Source: an uncultured bacterium (GTDB lineage: Bacteria; Bacteroidota; Bacteroidia; CAILMK01). Taken from it: a stretch of 64,000 nt of DNA. A program made the translations under genes and the position numbers. The notes under the pieces are model-generated. The model was not told where the DNA came from and searched no databases. It worked only from the letters and a program-made list of their open reading frames with translations. The stretch's first letter is position 1, and the number at the start of each line of letters is the position of its first letter. The stretch is from assembly GCA_903829945.1 (NCBI GenBank), contig CAIKRV010000044.1:1-64000 (forward strand), read 5' to 3'. Positions 27,337-35,866 of this stretch are shown here, in pieces.

Positions 27337-28641
27337 ATGGGAAAAATTGTAGCCATTGTTGGTCGTCCGAATGTTGGTAAATCAACCTTATTCAATAGGC
27401 TTATTGAAGAACGCAAAGCTATTGTAGATGATACAAGTGGCGTTACGCGCGACCGCCATTACGGTGTATCCGAATGGAATGGACGCGAATTTGTGGTGGT
27501 AGATACCGGAGGATATGTTGCCGACAGCAATGATTTTTTTGAAACAGCCATCAGGAAGCAAGTGGAAATAGCCATGAGCGAAGCCGACCTGCTCCTATTT
27601 ATGGTGGATGTAGCTATTGGCATAACTGATGAAGATCAAGCTTTTGCACGTGTACTGCGCAAATCCGGGAAGCCGGTGTTGGTGGTTGCTAATAAAGTAG
27701 ATAATAATGAACGTATTGCTGATGCCAGCATTTTCTGGAAATTTGGCTTCGATGAACTTTTTACTTTATCATCCTTAAGTGGCTTTGGTACAGGAGAGTT
27801 ATTAGATAAAATCATAGAACTTCTTCAACCGGATGAAGAAAAGGAAGAGGAAAATTTACCTAAGATTGCCATCATTGGCAGACCGAATGTAGGTAAATCC
27901 ACCCTAACCAATACATTGGTGGGCGAGGAAAGGAATATTGTTTCTGATATACCCGGAACTACAAGAGATTCAATACATACTAAGTATAATAAGTTCGGTA
28001 AAGAGTTCTTATTAATCGATACGGCAGGGATTCGTAAAAAAGGTAAAGTAACCGAAGATATCGAATTTTATTCCGTGATGCGTGCCGTTAGAGCATTAGA
28101 GGAATGCGATGTTTGTATGCTGGTTATTGATGCCAAGGATGGTATGGAATCCCAGGATGTAAATATTTTCAACTTGGCCGAAAAGCGTCACAAAGGCATT
28201 GTGATTCTTGTAAATAAGTGGGATTTGGTCGAAAAGGACGCCAAAACCGCTGAAGTCTTCAAAAAAGAGATTGAAAATAAGATCGCACCCTTTACAGATA
28301 TCCCGATTTTGTTCGTTTCGGCCTTGGAAAAAACCAGGATTCATAAAGCCCTGGAAATAGCCATGGAAGTGTATGACAACCGCAAAAAGCATGTCCCAAC
28401 CTCCAAATTAAATGAGGTGATGTTGGGTGTGATTGAAGCCCATAACCCGCCTACGGTAAAGGGCAAATACATTAAGATTAAGTACGTTACGCAATTACCG
28501 ACCCATACTCCAACCTTTGCATTTTTTGCCAATCACCCACAATATATCAAGGAACCTTACCGCCGCTATTTGGAAAACCAACTCAGGGAAAACTTCAACT
28601 TTACAGGCGTTCCTTTGGGCATCTTTTTCAGAAAAAAATAA
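27337..28641 (+). CDS. der: ribosome biogenesis GTPase Der (EngA)
   Basis: 434 residues, the normal length. Two tandem GTPase domains are visible: [12 protein letters not shown] at about residue 8 and [12 protein letters not shown] at about 184. Each has G3 (DTGG and DTAG) and G4 (NKVD and NKWD) motifs. A C-terminal KH-like domain follows from about 355 ([10 protein letters not shown] near 382). Der acts in assembly of the 50S ribosomal subunit. The ATG at 27337 gives the conserved start MGKIVAIVG. The gene is monocistronic, since the following lipoprotein has its own promoter. Confidence 0.96.
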   Translation: MGKIVAIVGRPNVGKSTLFNRLIEERKAIVDDTSGVTRDRHYGVSEWNGREFVVVDTGGYVADSNDFFETAIRKQVEIAMSEADLLLFMVDVAIGITDEDQAFARVLRKSGKPVLVVANKVDNNERIADASIFWKFGFDELFTLSSLSGFGTGELLDKIIELLQPDEEKEEENLPKIAIIGRPNVGKSTLTNTLVGEERNIVSDIPGTTRDSIHTKYNKFGKEFLLIDTAGIRKKGKVTEDIEFYSVMRAVRALEECDVCMLVIDAKDGMESQDVNIFNLAEKRHKGIVILVNKWDLVEKDAKTAEVFKKEIENKIAPFTDIPILFVSALEKTRIHKALEIAMEVYDNRKKHVPTSKLNEVMLGVIEAHNPPTVKGKYIKIKYVTQLPTHTPTFAFFANHPQYIKEPYRRYLENQLRENFNFTGVPLGIFFRKK

Positions 28642-28645
28642 AAAA

Positions 28646-28676
28646 TTTGCTTGGTAAGAAAAAAATCTTAATTTTG
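28646..28676 (+). promoter_or_regulatory. complete -33/-7 promoter of a small lipoprotein gene
   Basis: TTTG at 28646-28649 and TAATTTTG at 28669-28676 are separated by exactly 19 bases, an unusually good match to the two-part Bacteroidota promoter. The ATG is at 28705. Confidence 0.7.
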
Positions 28677-28704
28677 TGGCGGAATTCAATTCTTTGAGAA
28701 TCGA

Positions 28705-28899
28705 ATGACAGTTCGTTACCTAATTTTTCTAAGTATCATTGTTACAGGCCTTAGCTCCTGTACAGGAAACGGAAATCCGGGTAATGAGAAAGAAGAAAAA
28801 CAAGCCGATAGCCTAAAAACTAAAGTGCTTGATAAAGCGACGGATAAGTTTAAGGATAGTATAGTACCGGATAAGAAAACGAAACAACCTGAAAACTAA
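28705..28899 (+). CDS. small lipoprotein of unknown function
   Basis: 64 residues. A short signal sequence ends in a lipobox LSSC with the cysteine near residue 19, so the mature protein should be lipid-anchored. The ~46-residue mature part is charged and mostly Lys, Asp and Glu (KEEKQADSLKTKVLDKATDKFKDSI), probably helical. It has no recognised domain. The strong two-part promoter supports a real gene. The next gene encodes a similar small, low-complexity lipoprotein from its own promoter. Confidence 0.65.
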   Translation: MTVRYLIFLSIIVTGLSSCTGNGNPGNEKEEKQADSLKTKVLDKATDKFKDSIVPDKKTKQPEN

Positions 28900-28900
28900 T

Positions 28901-28908
28901 TAACTTTG
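28901..28908 (+). promoter_or_regulatory. -7 promoter element of the second small lipoprotein
   Basis: TAACTTTG matches TAnnTTTG immediately after the previous stop. The ATG is 43 bases further on, so the leader is about 38 nt and AT-rich. Confidence 0.5.
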
Positions 28909-28951
28909 TTCACTAAATTTTTTAATATTTAATTTTTAAATCTTTTTTACG

Positions 28952-29197
28952 ATGAAAAAACTTCTGGCTTTAGTAATGGTTGCTGGTGCAGTTACTTTGT
29001 ACTCTTGCAACAATGGAAAAACTGAAGGTGCTTCCGAGGGCTCTAAAGATTCAGCTAAAACTGAAACTCCTGCTGCTCCTACTGCTCCTGCTGACACTAC
29101 AAAAGCGGCTGCTGCTGACACAACAAAGAAAGCTGACGCTGCTGGTGATATGAAAAAAGAGGAGAAGAAGGAAGACAAGAAAGCCGACAAGAAATAA
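28952..29197 (+). CDS. small Ala/Lys/Asp-rich lipoprotein
   Basis: 81 residues. The signal peptide has a lipobox (TLYSC, cysteine near residue 19). The rest is low-complexity: an Ala/Pro/Thr-rich stretch (PAAPTAPADTTKAAAADTTKKADAA), then an alternating Lys/Glu/Asp tail (EEKKEDKKADKK). Such short disordered lipoproteins are common in Bacteroidota and are often highly expressed. Their function is unknown; a spacer or charged brush at the envelope is only a guess. A strong terminator follows 29 bases after the stop. Confidence 0.7.
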   Translation: MKKLLALVMVAGAVTLYSCNNGKTEGASEGSKDSAKTETPAAPTAPADTTKAAAADTTKKADAAGDMKKEEKKEDKKADKK

Positions 29198-29226
29198 TTT
29201 TCTTTTCGACAAATCTTCAAACGCAT

Positions 29227-29250
29227 AAGGAGTGAGCAATCACTCCTTTT
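29227..29250 (+). terminator. intrinsic terminator after the small lipoproteins
   Basis: A 9-bp perfect stem AAGGAGTGA/TCACTCCTT (29227-29235 and 29240-29248) is closed by the GNRA tetraloop GCAA. T residues follow. Confidence 0.85.
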
Positions 29251-29529
29251 CGTGTTTTATCCTTATCCAAGTCTAAAGCACTAATTCTTAGGGCTTTGCG
29301 CGGGCTTTGCACCATGTTGATCTTCACGCTTCTTCTTGCCTTTCAATTTCTTAAATGAAGCGGAAATACATCCATTCCATGGGAACTTGATTCCTTAAAT
29401 ATTCCATTTTTTAAATATTTTGAAAACTGTGAACGCCTTTTCAGTTTCCTTATAAATCCCCCTCCTTTGATGCATATCAATCAATTATGGATATTGAAGA
29501 TTTTTGGTTTTTGCCCTAAGGTTTTTTTG
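29251..29529. other. intergenic region upstream of pckA
   Basis: No gene is supported here. A 9-base direct repeat GGGCTTTGC occurs twice, two bases apart, near 29291-29310. On the minus strand an open frame without a start codon (29281-29394) encodes a basic peptide ending KPAQSPKN; it may be a remnant. The pckA promoter follows. Confidence 0.4.
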
Positions 29530-29537
29530 TAACTTTG
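29530..29537 (+). promoter_or_regulatory. -7 promoter element of pckA
   Basis: TAACTTTG matches TAnnTTTG, 23 bases before the ATG at 29561. The longer open frame that starts at 29504 runs through this element, so the ATG is the better start. Confidence 0.6.
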
Positions 29538-29560
29538 CGCCCTATCTTTTATCTACAGTT

Positions 29561-31168
29561 ATGACAATCGGAACATTGGAAGAAAAGAAGTCCGGTCTTT
29601 ATGCTCTGGGCTTAAATGGATCTACAAAAGTACACTGGAATCTAAATCCAGCCGAATTGGTAGAACAGGCTATCCTTCGCGGAGAAGGCAGCTTATGCGA
29701 TAACGGTGCCTTTGCGGCAGATACCGGAAAATTTACAGGTCGCTCTCCTAAAGACAAATTTGTGGTTTGTGACGCTCTCACTGAAAATTCAGTTTGGTGG
29801 GGTGAGGTCAACATTAAATTTGATCCTGAAAAATTCGACAAATTATACGATAAAGTAATTCATTACCTCAATGGCAAAGAATTATTCGTGAAAGATTCCT
29901 ATGCTTGTGCCGCTCCGGAATATCGTTTAAATATTAGAGTAATTAGTGAGAGTGCTTTCCAAAGTCTCTTTGCCAATAATTTATTTTTACGTCCTACCCC
30001 GGAAGAATTGACCAATTTTGAGCCGGATTGGAAAATCATTGCCGCACCAAGTTTTGAAGCTGACCCGGCAATAGATGGTACCCGTCAGGGAAATTTTGCC
30101 ATTGTTAATTTTACTAAGAAAATTATCCTCATCGGGGGTACTGCTTATACCGGTGAAATTAAAAAAGGTATCTTTTCAGTATTAAATTTTGTCCTTCCGC
30201 ACGAGCACAATGTATTATCTATGCATTGCTCCGCCAATGTGGGTAAAAATGGCGATACCGCTATTTTCTTCGGCTTATCCGGTACCGGAAAAACCACCCT
30301 ATCCTCTGATCCGGAACGTAGACTCATCGGGGATGATGAACATGGTTGGGATGGCAAGCAAGTTTTTAATTTTGAAGGCGGATGCTATGCTAAAGTCATC
30401 AATTTATCCAAGAAAAACGAACCTCAAATTTTTAATGCCATCAAGTTTGGTGCATTGGTGGAAAATATCAATTTTGTAAAAGGCACTCGTACCATTGATT
30501 ATAAGGATGATTCCAAAACGGAAAACACCCGTACCGCCTACCCTATTGATTTTATTGATAATATTATGGAGCCATCCCTTGGAACGGCTCCTAAAAACAT
30601 ATTCTTTTTAGCAGCGGATGCCTTTGGGGTATTGCCTCCAATTGCAAAATTAAGTAAGGCACAAGCTATGTTTTACTTTATTTCCGGCTATACCGCCAAG
30701 GTAGCCGGTACCGAAGCCGGCGTTAAAGAACCTTCACCTACCTTTTCAGCATGCTTTGGCCAAGTATTTTTGCCATTGCACCCTACCAAATATGCAGAAA
30801 TGCTAGGGCATAAACTTCAAGAAAACCCTGACATCAATGTATGGTTGGTAAATACCGGCTGGATAGGTGGTGCCTATGGTGTAGGTGAGCGCATCAGCTT
30901 GCCGTATACGCGTAGCCTGATCACGGCAGCATTGGATGGCAAGCTTAATAATGTTGAGTTTGTTCAAGATCCTATTTTCAACCTTTCTATGCCTAAATCT
31001 TGTCCAAATGTACCGGATGAAATTTTATATCCGCGCAATGCTTGGAAAGATAAAGACGCATATGATCAAAAAGCAAAAGAACTGGCCAATTCCTTCAATA
31101 AGAATTTTGAGAAATTCAGCGATTTTGCCGGTGCAGAAATAAAAAGCGCTGCGCCTAAAGCTCAGTAA
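29561..31168 (+). CDS. pckA: phosphoenolpyruvate carboxykinase (ATP)
   Basis: 535 residues, the usual size of the ATP-dependent enzyme, which converts oxaloacetate and ATP to phosphoenolpyruvate in gluconeogenesis. Motifs: FTGRSPKDKFVV near residue 52; the P-loop-type kinase-1a motif GLSGTGKTTLSSD near 238; the metal-binding GDDEHGWD near 257; and NTGWIGGAYGVGERI near 430. All are intact. The start was placed at the ATG at 29561, downstream of the -7 element. It is a single-gene unit with a strong terminator. Confidence 0.97.
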   Translation: MTIGTLEEKKSGLYALGLNGSTKVHWNLNPAELVEQAILRGEGSLCDNGAFAADTGKFTGRSPKDKFVVCDALTENSVWWGEVNIKFDPEKFDKLYDKVIHYLNGKELFVKDSYACAAPEYRLNIRVISESAFQSLFANNLFLRPTPEELTNFEPDWKIIAAPSFEADPAIDGTRQGNFAIVNFTKKIILIGGTAYTGEIKKGIFSVLNFVLPHEHNVLSMHCSANVGKNGDTAIFFGLSGTGKTTLSSDPERRLIGDDEHGWDGKQVFNFEGGCYAKVINLSKKNEPQIFNAIKFGALVENINFVKGTRTIDYKDDSKTENTRTAYPIDFIDNIMEPSLGTAPKNIFFLAADAFGVLPPIAKLSKAQAMFYFISGYTAKVAGTEAGVKEPSPTFSACFGQVFLPLHPTKYAEMLGHKLQENPDINVWLVNTGWIGGAYGVGERISLPYTRSLITAALDGKLNNVEFVQDPIFNLSMPKSCPNVPDEILYPRNAWKDKDAYDQKAKELANSFNKNFEKFSDFAGAEIKSAAPKAQ

Positions 31169-31190
31169 TATTTATATATCTGTCTAGCAT

Positions 31191-31224
31191 AAAAATAAAG
31201 CCCCGAATTGGGGCTTTATTTTTT
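31191..31224 (+). terminator. intrinsic terminator of pckA
   Basis: A 14-bp perfect stem (31191-31204 with 31210-31223) includes GCCCC/GGGGC around the loop GAATT and ends in a T-run. It lies 22 bases after the stop. Confidence 0.9.
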
Positions 31225-31457
31225 GATATGCTATTGCATAATTTAATGGTGCCGAATTAGTTGTTTATATACCAGGATAAGGTGAAACTGGGAAATTAAA
31301 GTATTAATGGCCTCGGCTCCACCTGCTCTGTCCATTTCCGAAGGAATACTTTGAAAGGAAAAAAATTCGATAAACACTTATTTATTAAACACTTAGCCAT
31401 TGGGATATTTAGGCCAATTAAATATTTTTCAATAAATTGCGAAAAACAACTTTCTGA
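31225..31457. other. intergenic stretch, nothing recognised
   Basis: There is no open frame, hairpin or clear promoter that I can support between the pckA terminator and the short coiled-coil frame at 31458. Confidence 0.4.
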
Positions 31458-31622
31458 ATGAGGTTGAAAAGCGTCTACAAATATGAATTCCGAAAATCCT
31501 TGGAATGCCCTAACCTAGATATGAAACTTTTGGAAAAAGTTGAAGAACTGACCCGGTATATGATTGAATTGAAACAAGAAAATGAGCAATTAAAATCAGC
31601 ATTGATAAAACTTAAAAATTAA
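31458..31622 (+). pseudogene. short coiled-coil frame, probable C-terminal remnant
   Basis: A 54-residue frame from ATG to TAA, ending four bases before the next gene. Residues 22-54 (DMKLLEKVEELTRYMIELKQ onward) form a heptad-patterned helix. This resembles the extreme C-terminus of Bacteroidota proteins with tail-fibre/S74-type intramolecular chaperone domains, which often end in a helix of the form LLEKVEELTxYxIEQ. No upstream chaperone domain remains in the preceding 230 bases. It is therefore either the tail of a decayed gene or a small independent coiled-coil protein made with the downstream gene. Confidence 0.4.
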
Positions 31623-31626
31623 AAGA

Positions 31627-32853
31627 ATGTTGAAGTATTTTGTTAGTATTCTAGTGTTATCATTATTTGCAAATTCTGCATATGCGCAGTACATTCGTTA
31701 CAATGAAACATTATTTGGCAATTATGTGCCTTCGCCTCCTTACAGAGTAGGTCATATATACGATGTGGACAGTTTTGGCAATAGAATTAAACATGATGAT
31801 TCTCTTGAGATTTTTGAATGGGATTCTAATGGCAGTAATATTCAATGGGAAAATGCTGCTGGATATAATCCTAAAATTTATGATTATTCATACTTTCAAA
31901 TAAGGTACGAAACGAATAACCTTATAGTATTATCTAAATTTATTAGGGTTGCAAAATATGTTGCTGGCCTTTTTAATCCTGCAAATTTGTGGGATAGTGT
32001 GCATATTTACTATACCTACGATTCAAGCACGGGTAATTATTTACTTAAAAATAAATACACTCAATTACTCAATAAAAAAGGAAAGGTTTTTAATTCTGAG
32101 AATATAAATTATTATTTTGATGGGAATGGAAGTGATACGCTTATTATTTATCAAAGGTGGGATGCTGTCAATAGCGCTTGGAAGGACTCTGCTAAATCCA
32201 TCGCTAAATTTATACCATCTATGGGAATTCCGCAATGGTATTACCATTGGATTTATGCTAATAATAAGTGGATGCTCCATACCGTAGATAGCATGTTATA
32301 TGATAGCGCCTCCAATCCTAAGGCTATATTCACCCAAGTAAATCATAATGGTAATTTAGTAGATTCGAGCAGAAGATTTATGCATAGACTAGATGCACAT
32401 ACACTTGAAAATGTACACTGGATTTGGATTGATTCAGCGTGGATCAAGGATACGATTGCGATTTTTTATACTAATTATAATGGTATTGCAACTAAATTAT
32501 TCAAATTTTATGATCCTAAAACACAAATTGCAGTTAAAGCAATCAAGTGTAATTATGCTAATCCGGATCTTACAGGCCTAAAGCAAGATATAAATAATTC
32601 TGCAAACTTTCAAATTTATCCCAATCCTACTCTGGGAACTATGAATATAGACTATACCCTTGATGCTGCTCAAGAAGTATTAATTAATATTTATAATTTG
32701 ATGGGAAAAGAAGTTCGGCATATAGAATACAGTATACAAGATGGCGGAAAGCATCATGCGCAAATTGATTTGACCGAGTTACCGGAAGGAATATATTTTA
32801 TAAAATTTCAATGCAAAGAAACACAGAATATTCAAACCTTAATTAAGCAATGA
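31627..32853 (+). CDS. secreted protein with T9SS sorting domain
   Basis: 408 residues. The signal peptide ends AYAQ near residue 21. The body (about 22-320) is beta-rich, with tryptophan-containing repeats of ~40-60 residues (IFEWDSNGSNIQWENAAG, YQRWDAVNSAWKDS, WIYANNKWML, HWIWIDSAWIKD). This pattern is seen in repetitive secreted Bacteroidota proteins. The last ~75 residues (FQIYPNPTLGTMN to QTLIKQ) are a type A T9SS sorting domain. Function unknown. The downstream lipoprotein gene overlaps its stop by four bases (ATGA), so the two are co-translated and may form a surface pair. Confidence 0.78.
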   Translation: MLKYFVSILVLSLFANSAYAQYIRYNETLFGNYVPSPPYRVGHIYDVDSFGNRIKHDDSLEIFEWDSNGSNIQWENAAGYNPKIYDYSYFQIRYETNNLIVLSKFIRVAKYVAGLFNPANLWDSVHIYYTYDSSTGNYLLKNKYTQLLNKKGKVFNSENINYYFDGNGSDTLIIYQRWDAVNSAWKDSAKSIAKFIPSMGIPQWYYHWIYANNKWMLHTVDSMLYDSASNPKAIFTQVNHNGNLVDSSRRFMHRLDAHTLENVHWIWIDSAWIKDTIAIFYTNYNGIATKLFKFYDPKTQIAVKAIKCNYANPDLTGLKQDINNSANFQIYPNPTLGTMNIDYTLDAAQEVLINIYNLMGKEVRHIEYSIQDGGKHHAQIDLTELPEGIYFIKFQCKETQNIQTLIKQ

Positions 32854-33302
32854 AAATCATTTGTAAATTTATAATCTTCTTATTTGCGTTCAGTTATCTT
32901 ATTTCTTGTAGTCCTAAAGAAAAACCACCCGTATACGGTTGTACCGATCCAAATAGTTATTATTATAATCCTTATGCAAATGTAAATGACGGTAGTTGTA
33001 GATACGTAGGCGAAATATCCTTATATAGAAAATCTACGGGGGCTAATAATGATTCAATTGAATTTTGGTTAGATACCATCAATGGTAAAGGATTAAAATT
33101 ACAAGGCGCCTTTCAATATAATGAACTCCCGACCAAGCCACAATCATGTACCGACATAAACACTTTGAATATTGAAATACCTATTGGCACATGGATCTAT
33201 CAACTTAGAAAAAAAAGTGTAGGAAGTCCAACTACAAATTTGACACCTGTAACCACCGTAAAAAGTTATAACAAACTTTGTGATACCTTAGGCCTAAATT
33301 AA
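32850..33302 (+). CDS. lipoprotein with GCTDP-type cysteine motif
   Basis: 150 residues. The signal sequence has a lipobox (YLISC, cysteine about residue 20). Directly after it comes GCTDPNSYYYNPYANVNDGS, then a cysteine. This is the motif, of the form GCTDxxAxNYxxxAxxDDGSC, that recurs in Bacteroidota surface proteins and is probably a small disulfide- or metal-stabilised module. The rest is beta-rich and unfamiliar, with further cysteines near residues 98 and 146. It overlaps the upstream T9SS gene by ATGA, so the two products are probably made together. Confidence 0.7.
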   Translation: MKIICKFIIFLFAFSYLISCSPKEKPPVYGCTDPNSYYYNPYANVNDGSCRYVGEISLYRKSTGANNDSIEFWLDTINGKGLKLQGAFQYNELPTKPQSCTDINTLNIEIPIGTWIYQLRKKSVGSPTTNLTPVTTVKSYNKLCDTLGLN

Positions 33303-33660
33303 ATATCTAATATTAACTCGCTCGCGAGTATAAAATCAGAAGTCCATGACCACCCTCAGTTGCAAAGCAGCAAGAAATCATGGGGGCGATCCATTTCACA
33401 AATTATTATCAAGCGAATTTAGACCACCGCGCAGTGGATAATTTCTAACCTTCAAGGTAAGCATTATTTTTTTATTCACTTTATTCAAATTCGGTGCCGA
33501 CCATTCAGCAGGAAGAATTTTTATATTATGTAATTTTGTCGACTGATTTTAAACATAATTGATTTCATCTAAAATTTAAAAATGGTCATCAGGGCAATAA
33601 TAATCTCTAATTGAATTATTTTGAATTGATTCTCGTTATAATGCTGCAACATAAAAAATC
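33303..33660. other. intergenic region upstream of mnmA
   Basis: No gene is supported here. The palindrome CTCGCGAG is near 33319. A -7-like TAATTTTG is at 33531-33538; if used, it would give mnmA a leader of about 118 nt. No riboswitch was recognised. Confidence 0.35.
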
Positions 33661-34764
33661 ATGTCTAAGAAAGGAAGAGTTTTAGTAGCAATGAGTGGCG
33701 GCATTGATAGTACCGTGGCCGCAATAATGCTCAAGGATCAAGGTTATGAGGTAATTGGCATAACCATGAAAACCTGGGACTACCAAACTTCAGGGGGTAA
33801 TTCCAAGGAAACCGGTTGCTGCTCCTTGGATTCCATCAACGATGCCCGTGCCATTGCCTTAGAGCATGGCATTCATCATTTTATTCTAGACATCCGCGAT
33901 GAATTCGGAGATCTGGTGATTGACAATTTTGTGGATGAATACATCGCAGGTCGCACCCCTAATCCTTGTGTATTATGTAATACCCACATAAAATGGAAGG
34001 CTTTGCTCAAGCGCGCCGATAAATTGGATTGCGAATTTATCGCTACCGGCCATTATGCCCAATCTCGCTTCGAAGATGGACGACATATTATTTCTAAAGG
34101 CCTCGATAATACCAAAGATCAAAGCTATGTTTTATGGGGCTTGGATAAAGCCAGCCTGGCCCGAACGCTATTGCCTTTAGGCGCCTTCCATAAAAAGGAC
34201 ATTAAACAAATGGCAATTTCCTGGGGATATAATGATTTGGCCGCTAAGAGCGAATCCTACGAGATTTGTTTTATTCCCGACAATGATTATCGCTCCTTCC
34301 TTAAACGCAAAGTAGCGGGCCTGGAAGAGCGCGTAGCGGGCGGTAATTTTGTAATGAGTGATGGCAGCGTGGTCGGAAAGCATAGAGGCTACCCTTTTTA
34401 TACCGTTGGCCAACGCAAGGGTTTAGAAATAGCCTTAGGCCGTCCCGTTTTTGTAGTAGATATTGACCCGATAACGAATACGGTCTATTTAGGTGAAGAA
34501 GAAGAACTACAAAGACGCAGCATGTTGGTAAAGGCTTTAAACCTACAGAAATACGATATTATCCCGGAAGGTCTGGAAGTATTGACCAAGGTTAGATACA
34601 AGGACCCCGGTGCCATGAGTACCTTGCATAACCCGGAGGAAGGCACCATTAAAACTACTTTTTATCATGGGGTGAGCGCCATCGCTCCCGGACAGTCTGC
34701 CGTATTTTACGAAGGCGAAGATGTCGTTGGCGGTGGTCATATTTATAAAAGTTTTGTGGAGTAA
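33661..34764 (+). CDS. mnmA: tRNA-specific 2-thiouridylase MnmA
   Basis: 367 residues, the usual length. MnmA thiolates U34 of the wobble position in tRNA-Lys, -Glu and -Gln, using ATP and a sulfur relay. The PP-loop MSGGIDSTVAA is at residues 9-19. The first catalytic cysteine lies in NPCVLCN (about residue 103) and the second in SYEICFIPD (about 202). A C-terminal beta-barrel completes the protein (about 290-367). An msrC-like gene and miaE follow at 15-20 base spacing. The unit thus combines wobble-base thiolation with position-37 hydroxylation and a redox repair enzyme. Confidence 0.96.
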   Translation: MSKKGRVLVAMSGGIDSTVAAIMLKDQGYEVIGITMKTWDYQTSGGNSKETGCCSLDSINDARAIALEHGIHHFILDIRDEFGDLVIDNFVDEYIAGRTPNPCVLCNTHIKWKALLKRADKLDCEFIATGHYAQSRFEDGRHIISKGLDNTKDQSYVLWGLDKASLARTLLPLGAFHKKDIKQMAISWGYNDLAAKSESYEICFIPDNDYRSFLKRKVAGLEERVAGGNFVMSDGSVVGKHRGYPFYTVGQRKGLEIALGRPVFVVDIDPITNTVYLGEEEELQRRSMLVKALNLQKYDIIPEGLEVLTKVRYKDPGAMSTLHNPEEGTIKTTFYHGVSAIAPGQSAVFYEGEDVVGGGHIYKSFVE

Positions 34765-34783
34765 TACTAAAAACCTGCTGCTT

Positions 34784-35251
34784 ATGAATGATAAAATCGC
34801 AAAATATGAATTGCTGCTGAAGCAAATGGCGGAGTTTAATGATTTGGAAATTCCCAACAGCGGAAAAATATGCTCCATTTTATCCCTACTCAAAGATAGC
34901 TTGGATTTGTTTTGGATAGGTTTATACATGAAAACCAATGAAAACACCCTCGGCCTGGGCATTTATCAAGGACTCCCAGCCTGCACCCTCATCCCTTATG
35001 GGAAAGGCGTTTGCGGTACCGCTGCCGCCACTGCTCAGGTGCAAATCGTTGACGACGTAACTACCTTCCCCGGCTATATTGCCTGCCATGCCGAGGCTGC
35101 ATCCGAAATTGTACTCCCCGGCTTTAAACAGGGTAATGTGTCTTTTGTATTGGACGTAGATAGCAAAGAAATTGCTGCATTTAATAATACGGATGCCCTT
35201 TATTTGGGCAAAGTGGTCAATATACTTGAAACCTTACTCCTAGAACCTTGA
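34784..35251 (+). CDS. msrC: GAF-domain free methionine-(R)-sulfoxide reductase
   Basis: 155 residues from the ATG at 34784, a single GAF domain. The diagnostic cysteines of fRMsr enzymes are present: GKGVCGTAA near residue 75, and ACHAEAASEIVLP near 103, where the usual form is IACDxxSxSEIVxP. The family reduces free methionine-R-sulfoxide using thioredoxin. The third conserved cysteine is less clear by eye. It lies 19 bases after mnmA and 15 before miaE, so it is probably co-transcribed with both. An oxygen- or redox-related theme with MiaE is a reasonable inference. Confidence 0.85.
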   Translation: MNDKIAKYELLLKQMAEFNDLEIPNSGKICSILSLLKDSLDLFWIGLYMKTNENTLGLGIYQGLPACTLIPYGKGVCGTAAATAQVQIVDDVTTFPGYIACHAEAASEIVLPGFKQGNVSFVLDVDSKEIAAFNNTDALYLGKVVNILETLLLEP

Positions 35252-35266
35252 TTATTAAAAAGTAGT

Positions 35267-35866
35267 ATGAGTAAGGAAAAAAATATTCTCGGTCTGCAAT
35301 TGCCCACCGATCCTCGCTGGGCAGACTTGGCACAAATCAGCATTGAAGCCATTCTAACTGATCATGCTTATTGCGAACAAAAAGCAGCATCTAACTGTAT
35401 ATCAATCATTACACAATTTCCCAATTTTCCAAACATTGTTGAAAAGTTAAGTCCTTTAGTTACAGAGGAATGGGGGCATTTTAGAATGGTTGTCCGCGAA
35501 TTAAAACGCCGAAAACTTAGTTTGGGATTACAGCGCAAGGATGCTTATGTCAATGAAATACGAAAGATTATAAAATCAGGCATCGGTCGTAAAGAATTAT
35601 TAGTAGAAAAATTATTATTCTCTGCCTTAATTGAAGCCAGAAGTTGCGAACGATTTAAATTGCTCTCTGAAAAGATTGCAGACAAAGATTTAAAACGATT
35701 TTACCATGATTTAATGGTTGCAGAAGCAGCTCATTATCGATTATTTATAGACTTAGCTAATGCTGTAATGGACGAGGCAATCGTTCATCAGCGTTGGAAA
35801 GAATTTCTTGCCGCTGAAGCGGAAATCATGAAAACCTTGGAAATCCGCGGAGATCGGATCCATTAA
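35267..35866 (+). CDS. miaE: tRNA 2-methylthio-N6-isopentenyladenosine-37 hydroxylase
   Basis: 199 residues. It begins with the MiaE-type N-terminus (LGLQLPTDPRWADLA) and carries the carboxylate and histidine ligands of a di-iron four-helix bundle: LTDHAYCEQKAA, EEWGHF, EARSCERF and EAAHYRLF. MiaE uses oxygen to hydroxylate the isopentenyl group at A37 of certain tRNAs. It is the last gene after mnmA and the reductase. Its stop overlaps the stop of the convergent HIT gene by four bases. Confidence 0.92.
   Translation: MSKEKNILGLQLPTDPRWADLAQISIEAILTDHAYCEQKAASNCISIITQFPNFPNIVEKLSPLVTEEWGHFRMVVRELKRRKLSLGLQRKDAYVNEIRKIIKSGIGRKELLVEKLLFSALIEARSCERFKLLSEKIADKDLKRFYHDLMVAEAAHYRLFIDLANAVMDEAIVHQRWKEFLAAEAEIMKTLEIRGDRIH

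Noticed and set aside
29504..29560. 19-residue upstream extension of pckA
   Set aside because: It spans the -7 element TAACTTTG; the ATG at 29561 gives the usual PckA length.
33531..33538. TAATTTTG as the mnmA promoter
   Set aside because: It would give a leader of about 118 nt and there is no -33 element; it may be chance in AT-rich DNA, so it is mentioned only with the intergenic region.
34543..34962. 139-codon frame antisense to mnmA and msrC
   Set aside because: It lies opposite two well-identified genes and has no family features of its own.
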